Assembly (NCBI GenBank): GCA_963281255.1
Contig: OY725500.1
Location: forward strand, 3,219,184 to 3,283,183
From: Aphrocallistes beatrix
Taxonomy: Eukaryota; Porifera; Hexactinellida; Sceptrulophora; Aphrocallistidae
Length of the DNA: 64,000 bases
Reading direction: 5' to 3'
The notes under the pieces are model-generated. The model saw only the letters and a list, made by a program, of their open reading frames with translations, was not told the origin of the DNA and searched no databases. Position numbers and translations under genes: made by a program. Positions 1-9,863 of this stretch are shown here, one piece after another (within the stretch, counting starts at the first letter, position 1; every line of letters begins with the position of its first letter).

Positions 1-160
1 GTGTTGCTTAACTTTTAAAAATGTGACAATGACGTCATAATTCCATGATGAGTCGACATTTTGCTCTGAACTCAGAACTTACTGGAGCCATAGCCAAAAA
101 ACCCCCACATGCCAAAAATTAGCCTTCTGCGCCCGGTAGTTTCTTCAATCAATTCGTTAC

Positions 161-201
<41 letters not shown>

Positions 202-282
202 AATCGAGTTTTAATAGTAAGGATATATATAACTAAATAAATATATAATAAATATACATTAATCGAGTTTTAATAGTAAGGA
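1..282 (-). mobile_element. Non-autonomous Helitron, family 1, cut by window edge
   Basis: This is the 5' half of a minus-strand Helitron-like copy. Read on the minus strand it starts TCCTTACTATTAAAACTC, then an AT microsatellite (about 160-200), the conserved block TAACGAATTGATTGAAGAA, and the family body with TGACGTCATTGTCAC. Two tandem copies of the 5' terminus are present, ending at 223 and 282, as also seen in the copy at 5873-6444. No coding capacity is visible. The family recurs at least twelve times in this window. Confidence 0.75.
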
Positions 283-450
283 CGGAATACACTGTGGTGG
301 AGGGTAAAAATGTAAATTCATCAAATTATTTGTCAGAAGGTTTCCGTTATCGGAGTCTATTATTTACGTTAAATGTAGCCTATTTCGATCTCATTCCTGT
401 CAATGTTTTTGAAAAATTAAAAATCCACTAAATTACTTGAAATTATTTCT

Positions 451-773
451 TTTCACAACCACGACCCTGCTGCCTTCACCATGATGCAATTAGACTTAGC
501 AATCAAATTAAGCGAAAAGCTGAAACATGTACGGCAAACCTTCGGGAGATATTCATTGAAACTTGCCGAGAAATTGAGGGGTCATCTTCTGTTACGTTCA
601 AAAAATTGGAGAGTCGCATGTGTAAGAGGAGGAGAATCCTCCAGCCAAAATTGCCATTAACTGTTTTTGAATTTGATGAATTGTTAAAATATTCACAACA
701 TTATACCAACCATTTGAAAACCGTCAGCGACAATGAACATGTGGTCATGATTTTGGATCAAGTTGCATGCTAA
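451..773 (+). pseudogene. FLYWCH/MULE-like protein fragment
   Basis: A short plus-strand reading begins FHNHDPAA, the histidine pair typical of the end of a FLYWCH zinc finger. After a frame change it continues for about 95 codons (HDAIRLSNQIKRKAETC onward, with a basic stretch MCKRRR) to a stop at 771-773. Animal MULE-associated FLYWCH proteins have the same order: an HNHPP-type motif, then an alanine/lysine-rich helix, then a basic linker. Neither the cysteine half of the finger nor a transposase core is visible, so this is a remnant. An unrelated short gene is possible. Confidence 0.4.
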
Positions 774-1054
774 ACATGCTGAAGGATTCTTCCAATATTC
801 TCTTTGAAATTTCGCACTGCAACATGATGAATGTTTGTATGGAGGATTCTGCCAAATGTGTGAAAAAAAATTATTAGATCTGGATTTACTAATTGAATAT
901 AGTTGATACATATCGTAATTTCACTATCCTGATTTTTTGTCCTCAAAAGGAAAAAATCATTTCGTCGTGGCCAGGCAGCCAAGAACTAATGTTTTCCTTC
1001 TTTGTTTTATTGCCATTCCAATTAACAAAATATTAATACTGTATATACTTTATT

Positions 1055-2365
1055 CAGTGGCGTGGCCAGGTGGAAAAATTTGGGGGGCCTCAAGATCATG
1101 TGACTAACTTTATGGGGGTTCTAATTCTTAACACATTATGTAGCATGCAGCATGAAATACAATTAACATAACATATATGCCATCATTTTCGCAAATTGTG
1201 AGCGATATTAGTTTGGTTATCATGAACATATTTTTTTATGAACTTGTATGAGCAAACTACAAGTATTTTGTTCCATGAACCAGTTCATATAGGTACGTAG
1301 ATTTCTATTATATTGAGTTTACTTATTAAAAAGTCAACAAAATTTTGGTCTCTTGATTCTTGAATGTTCACAATTAGTGAACTTAAGTCTGTGTACTACA
1401 TAATAATCAGTAAATATACTACAAATAATAACTCTCAATGCATAAATCTAGAATAGCCCTATTTTAGTTGAATTCTCCTTGGTTGACTGTCATTGAATTC
1501 ATCGATTACTTGGTCCAAATCTAAATCTTTGGTTAGTTCCTTTTCGGTTGAAAGAACAGCTAAATGGGTCAGCCTTTCCTGTTCCATTGTAGCTCTAAGG
1601 TAAGTTTTAATGCGTTTGAGGTTTGAGAAGGAACGCTCTGCGGTGGCTGATGTTACAGTAATGGTTAGGGCCATTCTAAGCAATTTAATCAATTCAAGGA
1701 ATCCCTGCTGTAATGGCAGAATTTCATTCAATAAGCTTTCAATGCTTTTGATTTCTTTTCCTTCAACCATGTTTCTTACTATATCCAATTGTGGGGATAG
1801 TCTTACCATCTCTATCCCACATTTTACTGCTAGTGGTTGAAGAACACCATGGTCAAAGAAGTTTTTACTTTGGGGACTGCATGAACTAACGGCAAGAATA
1901 ATATCCCTTTACTAATATCCTTTGACGCTTCATGATAACCTCAAATCTTTAGTCGAAGCTAGCGTTGTGCATAAGTAGTACAATGTATTGGAGGTTACTA
2001 GTATATCAGAGATAGGATTAGTGGAATTAACAATAATAATAAACGTTATATTGGATTTCTTACTTAATAGACAATTGGTTTAACGCCAAAATCTCAAGTA
2101 TGCGAGATTTTACAATGAATAGATGAACTCGTGTATGAAGCTAACAAGACATAACAAACAATTATGTTCATGTAAGTGTAAATAATAGATTACCTTACCA
2201 AATCAATATACGTACAACATATTCGTGTTCAGAATAAGAAATAACTCCCCTCGAATAAACGCCACATATATGCCCACTTGAAAAGTGTAGTAGGTTAAAT
2301 TAGTAAATTGTAAAAATTTTGGGGGGCCTAGGCCCCCCCAGGCCCCCCCCATAGCCACGCCACTG
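1055..2365 (-). mobile_element. Internally deleted hAT transposon
   Basis: The ends are inverted: CAGTGGCGTGGCCAGG at 1055 and CATAGCCACGCCACTG ending at 2365. Both are followed inward by runs reading TTGGGGGGCCT in inverse orientation. The flanking octamers, ACTTTATT (1047-1054) and ACTTGAAT (2366-2373), agree at six of eight positions, as expected for an aged hAT target duplication. At 1.3 kb it is far shorter than an autonomous hAT and retains only the transposase C-terminus. Confidence 0.85.
1456..1905 (-). pseudogene. hAT transposase C-terminal (dimerisation) domain
   Basis: The minus-strand frame is open from about 1905 (VSSCSPQSKNFFDHGVLQP...) to the stop near 1456. It contains the hAT dimerisation signature SATAERSFSNLKRIKTYLR followed by ERLTHLAVLS, as in ZMYM1/hAT-like transposases, where this block forms the dimer interface. 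The region with the catalytic DDE residues and the BED-type N-terminus is absent, so the protein cannot be active. It lies wholly inside the 1055-2365 terminal inverted repeats. The largest internal ATG is at 1809. Confidence 0.8.
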
Positions 2366-2616
2366 ACTTGAATACTGCAGGGGCTTGGAATAAGTACCTC
2401 CTTCAAATAATTGCTCAAAAAAGGGTGCTGAAATTTGTTGTCCCTTAGATTAGATTTGCAACAAATTATTCCCTCCTAACATTTATTCAATCAATCTTGG
2501 AATTACATTGTGGTATCTTCGCTCTACTATTTTGGTTAGGCTCCCTCACTCTAGGAATTCTAGTTACGATGCTTTTACGAGTAGTTGATCATACATTGTA
2601 TAATGCTTATATATAT

Positions 2617-2650
2617 TCTTACTATTAAAACTCGATTAATGTGTTTTCTA
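2617..2650 (+). mobile_element. Helitron family 1, 5' terminus only
   Basis: TCTTACTATTAAAACTCG follows an A-ending stretch and continues into ATTAATGTG, matching the 5' terminus of the family-1 Helitrons elsewhere in the window. The body is missing; foldback-like sequence follows at once. Confidence 0.55.
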
Positions 2651-2824
2651 TACAGGGAATACCAGGTCAATTCATCCAGCCATTTCACCAACATCGACTG
2701 ATTTGCTTGAAAGTTGGTGAAACGCAAGTCCTTAACGAGTCTGAATATGTGTGGTCAAGAAATTTTGGACTCTCATTAAGCTTTTCTGTGAAATTATAAA
2801 CTCACTGAAACACTTCCAAAAAGT
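2651..2824 (+). repeat. Degenerate foldback end
   Basis: CAGGGAATACCAGGTCAATT and the following TTTCACCAACATCGACTGATTT resemble, with many changes, the outer end of the foldback family at 2946 (GGGGAATTCCATGTC ... TTTCACCACCATCAACC). It looks like an older relative without a recognisable partner arm. Confidence 0.35.
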
Positions 2825-2945
2825 AAAGTTTATAGATTTATATATCCCCCGAATCCATGCTAATATGTTCTCAGGTGGTTCACAATCTGGTGAGGTGCTA
2901 AACCTACTGATAGTTGCTAACTGAGGTGTATGCAGCATATATGTA
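2825..2945 (-). mobile_element. SINE, 3' part (separated from its head by a foldback)
   Basis: The segment matches the tail of the plus-strand SINE at 41651-42060 in reverse orientation: the stretches around AGCAACTATCAGTAGGTTTA and ACATATTAGCATGGATTC are nearly identical. Its other half lies at 5339-5607, beyond the foldback 2946-5338. The hexamer TATGTA at 2940-2945 is repeated at 5339-5344 and is the candidate target duplication. Confidence 0.75.
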
Positions 2946-5338
2946 TGGGGAATTCCATGTCAAAAAACCAATAATTTCACCACCATCAACCGATTGGTCT
3001 GAAATTTGCTGTGTGACAGGGCACTGATATGTCTTTACCTTTGTGAAAATTTCAGATCAATCGGTCATGTGGTTTTTGAGTTATGACGTCACAAATTTTT
3101 GAATTTTTGCTGTTTTGACCAAGGATTTCACAATGGTAAAATCCCATCCCATTTTAAACTCCAATAACTCGAAAAATATTCATCAAATTCTTTCATAAAT
3201 TGCAATACTTATGTTTTTACATATGGAGAAAACGAAAAACTTGAGTAAATTAAGTTTTGAGTTCCTTTTCTTCGTGAAAACTGGAACTGAAACCAACTCC
3301 CGAAGCAAACCGGAACTATGACGTAACAAAAATGTGTATTTTTGAAACTGTTTTATTTTTGGTTATTTTACTGTTTATATTCATAATTCATTGTATAAAA
3401 AAATTCATTTGGTTTCCATATGTTCTCTTTGAGTTATTCACATTTTTGTACCTGTAAACGCTTTCTATATATAATTCAAAATTTTATGCCTTTTGTAAAA
3501 ATATACAATTGACCTGACAACTCTCAATTCTACCATTTTGAAAATGCTTTTATGTCTTCCTCTATAATATCACTCATTCTTACAACATTCTGCAATTGAT
3601 ATGTGCATTTGGAATTATAAGTCTGTTGTATATTTGACCACAGACAGACTAAACATAACCAGTGTGTAATGCTATTGTTGCTATGTAATAGGAATGCAAT
3701 AAATGTCACTAATGAGTTGAAAAGCTAATTTTAGAGGGCTAATATTTGCTAAACAACCGATATTTAGTCCGAACATAGCACTCTGTATATAAGGCCACCC
3801 ATCTAAATCTCAAAAATTGACCAGGAATGCGGTCGAAGATGGTTGATCAAATACATGATCTGCCAAAAATCATGAACGACGCAGAATAGAGCTTCGAAAT
3901 GTATTACCAGCATACATAAATATGACGCCAGAGTATCCATATCCGTTGTTAAAATTTCGATTAGTCATCATATGATTGCACAATAGGTTTTATTTGCGAC
4001 ACATTTAGTGAATTTCAGAGGTTGTTTAAGGGCACTTCTAAGTGGTTGTTTTATTATAGTTTCTTTGTATAGAACTGAGGTGTGAATGGGTTGATGCGAA
4101 AAGTGAATAATTTTTATGGAATGTTGCTACATTCCAGCGTTGCTATGGAAACGCATTTTGATCAGTTGAGGTCATATCTTGAAAACCGCAATAACTATGC
4201 TTTCAAATTTGATCTTATTTGATAGCCAATAGACTATTTCCTATAAATCCATAACATAATTTCCACGTCTAAATTCAATGGTTTACGAGTTATTAGACAA
4301 ATTACCAATTGTGACCAAAGTGATTATTTGTCTAATAACTCGTAAACCATTGAATTTAGACGTGGAAATTATGTTATGGCTTTATAGGAAATAGTCTATT
4401 GGCTATCAAATAAGATCAAATTTGAAAGCATAGTTATTGCGGTTTTCAAGATATGACCTCAACTGATCAAAATGCGTTTCCATAGCAACGCTGGAATNNN
4501 NNNNNNNNNNNNNNNNNNNNNNNNNNNNNNNNNNNNNNNNNNNNNNNNNNNNNNNNNNNNNNNNNNNNNNNNNNNNNNNNNNNNNNNNNNNNNNNNNNNN
4601 NNNNNNNNNNNNNNNNNNNNNNNNNNNNNNNNNNNNNNNNNNNNNNNNNNNNNNNNNNNNNNNNNNNNNNNNNNNNNNNNNNNNNNNNNNNNNNNNNGTT
4701 GTAAGAATGAGTGATATTATAGAGGAAGACATAAAAGCATTTTCAAAATGGTAGAATTGAGAGTTGTCAGGTCAATTGTATATTTTTACAAAAGGCATAA
4801 AATTTTGAATTATATATAGAAAGCGTTTACAGGTACAAAAATGTGAATAACTCAAAGAGAACATATGGAAACCAAATGAATTTTTTTATACAATGAATTA
4901 TGAATATAAACAGTAAAATAACCAAAAATAAAACAGTTTCAAAAATACACATTTTTGTTACGTCATAGTTCCGGTTTGCTTCGGGAGTTGGTTTCAGTTC
5001 CAGTTTTCACGAAGAAAAGGAACTCAAAACTTAATTTACTCAAGTTTTTCGTTTTCTCCATATGTAAAAACATAAGTATTGCAATTTATGAAAGAATTTG
5101 ATGAATATTTTTCGAGTTATTGGAGTTTAAAATGGGATGGGATTTTACCATTGTGAAATCCTTGGTCAAAACAGCAAAAATTCAAAAATTTGTGACGTCA
5201 TAACTCAAAAACCACATGACCGATTGATCTGAAATTTTCACAAAGGTAAAGACATATCAGTGCCCTGTCACACAGCAAATTTCAGACCAATCGGTTGATG
5301 GTGGTGAAATTATTGGTTTTTTGACATGGAATTCCCCG
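2946..5338. mobile_element. Foldback element A1 (long palindrome)
   Basis: The two arms are near-perfect reverse complements: 2946 onward (GGGGAATTCCATGTC) and the arm ending at 5338 (GACATGGAATTCCCC). The centre is at about 4314, between ggtttacgagttattag and its complement. Arms are about 1.37 kb and no convincing reading frame is present. The 6-bp repeat TATGTA flanks it and it splits a SINE. A 200-N assembly gap lies in the right arm. A second copy is at 9864-13331. Confidence 0.85.
4498..4697. other. Assembly gap (200 N) inside a palindrome arm
   Basis: There are exactly 200 Ns. Mirroring through the palindrome centre (about 4314), the bases before the gap match about 4130 of the left arm and those after it match about 3587, so roughly 540 bases are missing, not 200. 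Open frames crossing the Ns are meaningless. Confidence 0.95.
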
Positions 5339-5607
5339 TATGTATATGATTCCGTGTTTACAGAGAGAAACTGGGCTATCTGTAGGCAATAAAGATAGCA
5401 CCTAACTTTACCTTTAGCGAGATGGCATCCTTAGTGCTTTCAGCTCATTAAGGTTCTGCAAGTGTGTAGGCTCAGATTACATTACCGAAGCAAAGAAATT
5501 GAGAGCAAAATGCAAATGGCTAGGGCGAGGTTAGAACCCGTGACCTAAGTATTGGTCTTCAAATGCCCTAACCACTGTACCAGTGCACGACCCAAGCAGA
5601 TGCGGTC
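5339..5607 (-). mobile_element. SINE, tRNA-derived head and body
   Basis: On the minus strand this starts GGGTCGTGCACTGGTACAG, with an A-box-like TGGTACAGTGG and a B-box-like GGTTCTAACCTC about 40 bases later. This is the spacing of the internal RNA polymerase III promoter of tRNA-derived SINEs. The body, with CTAAGGATGCCATCTCG-like sequence, matches the intact copy at 41651. It ends where foldback A1 entered; the tail continues at 2825-2945. Confidence 0.75.
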
Positions 5608-8515
5608 CCAATTAGATTTGAATGCATTTTTGGTCTCAAAAATGAAACTGAACCTAACACCTGAAGTCAGACCGGAACTATGAGATAACATTCAGGGACA
5701 AAATTTCCCCATAAGTTATGCAAAAATCCCCCTACCCCTACGACGACAGAGAGGGGCCTAAATTAAAATCAATAAAAATTGCTATTTTAATCGATGTATA
5801 GACAGAAATTGTGTTATCAATGTATAGTATATCCAGCATAAATAATCGTTTGGCCAGGTCAAATTAATTCCACAAGCGCGCTTCGCTTGCTTGCGCTGCG
5901 CGGCTGGCGGACACTGTGTCCGCCAGAGGCTCCCTTCGGTCGCCTAGGTTCACATTGGTTAATTATAAGGGAGATAACATCTCTAAATACGTATCTCCTA
6001 CTATTATAATCTATCTCGCACGAAAAATCACCAAATTTATCAATTATTAAAATTTTGATAAGTAATGTGCGTCATAACAAAGTGATGAGTCATTATTTTT
6101 TGATGATAGTTGCATCCTATGTGAGGTATGTTAGTATACAAATTCTATTAAAATTTCAGCCTTCTATCTCCTATAATGGCTGAGTTATGCTCGAAAAACT
6201 GTATTGCTTAATTTTAAAAATGTGACAATGACGTCATAATTCCATGATGAGTCGACATTTTCGTCTGAACTCAGAACTTACTGGAGCCATAGCCAAAAGG
6301 CTCCCACATGCCTAAAATCAGCTTTCCACGCCTGGCAGTTTCTTCAATCAATTCGTTACAGATATATATATATATACACATTAATCGAGTTTTAATAGTA
6401 AGGATATACATATACAAACATTAATCGAGTTTTAATAGGAAGGATATCCTTTTGATTTTTCATCATGACGTCATCACAGTATAATCAGAATATGATCAAC
6501 AGGTGAAACGGTTATTTAAGATTGAGATAGACGCATCAAATATATTATTATTGTATAGTATTTCGACACTAAACAATCGTTTAACCAAGTCAGATCATTT
6601 CTATCTCTTTTCATTTTCTCATTATGATGTCATAGCACCTGTTATGTGATGTTAGTGTTGACTACGTACATATTTTGTTCTCGTAGAATAGTTATTTGTA
6701 GTAAACCTAAGTCATGGTGCCAACTCTATATATACACTAGTTCGTGGTAATCATTAGGCTAATTCATGGCCTACTACATATAAAGTCAAACAGTAACTGT
6801 GGATTTTGGACTAGGGATGCGTTAGGAGATGGTTGAACAAATACATTATCTGACTAAAGTCAGTAACCACGCAGAGTAGAGTGTATTACCAGCAAATATA
6901 TAAACAGTATCAACGTATCCATCTCCATTACAAAAAATTTCGGTAGTCATATCTGTTTCGAATTTATTGATTTTCAGACCGGCAGTTTATGGAGAGGCGC
7001 ATGCATTAGTTATATTCCGTATATAGACATTATATATATTTTGAATTTACACATTAGTTCTACTCCCAAAATTGGCATTAGTTCTAACTTTTGAGTGTGT
7101 AGATGTTACTTCTATTCCCAAAATGGGCGTTGGTTATACTTTTTGAATACGTAGAGTCATAAACATTAGTTCTACTCTAAAATTCCGTTCTGAAATCTTC
7201 TTTCACAGTATTTAGGCTGGTATTCTCAACTTTCACATATCTCATCCAAAATACTTCATACTCTCCATTGATTCTTCCCTAAAAGGTCCAATTATTCCTG
7301 ATTATTCACTGTCACTCACTTAAAATGCCAATCAACCACCTCTCCATTCAGAAATTCCTCTTTCTGTCTTTGGCTAATATTCTCAACTCAAAATGCTGCT
7401 TTTGCTTTCCTCTTGCAGATATCTCATCCGAAATGCTTGATAATTGTGGGATTGAACTAACGCACATATTCAAAAAGTAGAACCAACGCACATTTTGGAA
7501 GTAGAACTAGCTTTTACATACTTAAAAAGGAAAACTAACGCTAATTTTGGGAGTAGAACTAATGTCTACATTCAAAATAGATCCAATGTCTATATACGGA
7601 ATAGAACTAATGCATGCGCCTCTGAATAAACTGTCGATCTGAAAATCTCTAAATTCAAACAGATATGACTAATCAAAATTTTAGCAATGGATATGGATAC
7701 GTTGGTACTGTTTGTATATTTGCTGGTAATACATTCATAATCTCTACTCTGCGTGGTTACTGACTTTATTCAGATAATGTATTTGTTCAACCATCTCCTG
7801 CCGCATCCCTAGTCTAAAATCCACAAGTTACACTTTGGCTTTATTTGTAGTAGACCATGGATTACCCTAGTGATCATCACGAACAAGTGTATATATTAGA
7901 GTTGACACCACTACTTGTTTACTACAAATAACTATTCTACGAAAACATAATATGTACGTAGTGAACACGAACTCACATAACAGGTGCTATGACATCATCA
8001 TGAGTAAATGAAAAGAGATAGAAGTGATCTGACTTGGTTAAACGATTGTTTAGTGTCGAAATACTATACAATAGAAATATATTTGATGCGTATATCTCAA
8101 TCCTAAATAACCGTTTCACCTGTTGATCATACTCTGATTATACAGTGATGACGTCATGATGAAAAATCAAAAGGATATAGAAGTAATCTGACCTGTCCAA
8201 ACGATTATTTATGGTCGATATACTATACATTGATAATACAATTTCTATCTATACATCGATTTTTTATTGATTATAAAATTTAGGTCCCTCTCTGTTGTCG
8301 TAGGGTATGTAATAGATTTTTGCATAACTCATGGAGAAATTTTTGGGGGTGTCTGGAATTTTCAAAATAGTGAAAAATGCTTCAAAACAACATATTTAAT
8401 CACTAAAATTTAGGTTCCCAAATGTCCCAGAATGCTATCTCATAGTTCCGGTTTGACTTCAGGTGTTAGTTTCAGTTCCATTTTTGAGACCGAAAATTCA
8501 TTCAAATCTAATTGG
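5608..8515. mobile_element. Foldback element B (palindrome with loop)
   Basis: The left arm begins CCAATTAGATTTGAATG at 5608 and the right arm ends CATTCAAATCTAATTGG at 8515. Arms match in inverse order up to about 7170 and from about 7440, leaving a loop of roughly 270 bases. Both arms carry the core block shared with the A elements (ggatgcg...gatggttga, near 6825 and 7790). The left arm contains a Helitron (5873-6444) that is absent from the right arm. No coding frame is seen. Confidence 0.8.
5873..6444 (-). mobile_element. Helitron family 1, complete, with precise empty site
   Basis: On the minus strand the copy runs from TCCTTCCTATTAAAACTC to ...AAGCGAAGCGCGCTTG. A precedes it and T follows. 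The mirrored position in the other arm of foldback B (near 8170-8180) has the uninterrupted sequence with A joined to T and no duplicated bases. This is the insertion mode known for Helitrons. The 5' terminus occurs twice in tandem (6404 and 6444). The 3' 60 bases are strongly GC-rich, the rest AT-rich. It is non-autonomous: no Rep/helicase. Confidence 0.88.
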
Positions 8516-8640
8516 TCGTCTGAACTCAAACTTATTGGAGCCATAGCCAAAATATTCCCACGTGCCAACAATCGTCCTTCTGTACCTGTTTCTTCAATCA
8601 ATTCGTTACAGAGATATGCTATATATATCCTTACTATTCT
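8516..8640 (-). mobile_element. Helitron family 1 fragment
   Basis: The reverse complement of the family body is present from the GTCTGAACTC block through TTCTTCAATCAATTCGTTAC. A stray plus-oriented TCCTTACTATT follows at about 8627. The GC-rich 3' part is absent, cut off by foldback B. Confidence 0.65.
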
Positions 8641-9499
8641 TATTTGTGGAACGAAATACAGTCTAAACCTAAGTTGACTAATTCATGAATTATCAATGAA
8701 TTACTCAAAATTTGAAACTAAAATAATGAAAAAAAATTTGATATTTCGCTTAGGGAGTGAGCAATGTTAGAGGTATCTAACATGAGCAACCTTTTAACCA
8801 CTTTTGGGCATAGAATCGGCACTAATGTTTGAGATTTTGAATAATTCATTAATTGAATAATTCATAATTCTTCATCATTTTTCAATGAATTAGTAAACTT
8901 AGGTCTAAACCAGTTTTTTCTTACTTATCGTTTTGTTACTACTATTTCAGAAATTTATGGGATCAAAATTCCCAATCTATATTAATTTCCATCAGCTTTT
9001 CTTACTATCGTTTTTTTCTTACTGTTTGAACCTGTAAAGAAATGCTGTGAGAAAAAAACTGTTTCAACTGTATTACAAAAAAGTTACTACTTGACTGTTA
9101 ATGTTAAAACATTTCATTTGATTTCAGATTCATATTCTACATCTCAAATTGTCAATTTTAAAAGTTGTAATTATTGATCTCTTATAATGGTTGTCACAAA
9201 TGACAGACAAGTGGGACGTACATAAATTTGAGAACGATTAGAATAAAAGTTTTATGAGTATCGAATATTAATATGAATGTACGTAATGAATTTGAAATCG
9301 AATTTCAAAATATGCAATTTATTATAATTTAATTACATTTTTCTTGCTGGTATTTATAGCGGGTAATATTTGATTAATAATAATGACTAAAGATACCTAC
9401 AGTCTGTCACTTAATTTTTTTCACTTTTTAAAATTATTTTTTTGGGTACGACAATATAAGAACTAATTACAAATTTTGATTATCATCAATCCTAATATA
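8641..9499. other. No gene seen
   Basis: The stretch is AT-rich with short homopolymer-like runs and no frame of note, no terminal repeats and no match to other parts of the window that I could see. Confidence 0.5.
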
Positions 9500-9863
9500 T
9501 CTTATATAATAAAATGCTAGGATTTTTTTCAAAAATGTGTTTGTCCGAATTGATTGAAGAATTGGGAAGTCATAGAGGTGTGAAAATTAGCATGTAGGTG
9601 TCAAATGATATGACTACTATTAAGTTCTAAGATCTAAGCGAAATTTTCACACCTCTGCAAAAAAAATGGAAAACAAATTTTCACACCTTTTCTATACAAA
9701 ATAAATGACTACACTATCACAATAGAAATCATTGTACGACACTACAATAGATCGTCATTGTTATTAAAATACTTCAAAGCCACAACTTATGTTTAATATC
9801 TTAAATGTATTATAGTGTATGGCAATAAAAAAGATTATGTGCCTATTTTCACACCTTTATATA
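9500..9863 (+). mobile_element. Helitron family 2, 5' half
   Basis: It begins TCTTATATAATAAAATGC after an A and passes through TTTGTCCGAATTGATTGAAG and the 'gcatgtaggtgtcaaatga' block shared with 54240-54425 and 63195-63420. It is interrupted at 9863 by foldback A2, and the remainder resumes at 13332. Confidence 0.7.

Noticed and set aside
150-200. AT dinucleotide runs as independent microsatellite features
   Set aside because: They occur at a fixed position in every Helitron copy and are part of that element.
4406-4732. Open frames on both strands crossing the assembly gap
   Set aside because: They consist mostly of undefined residues from the Ns; the flanks are noncoding palindrome arms.
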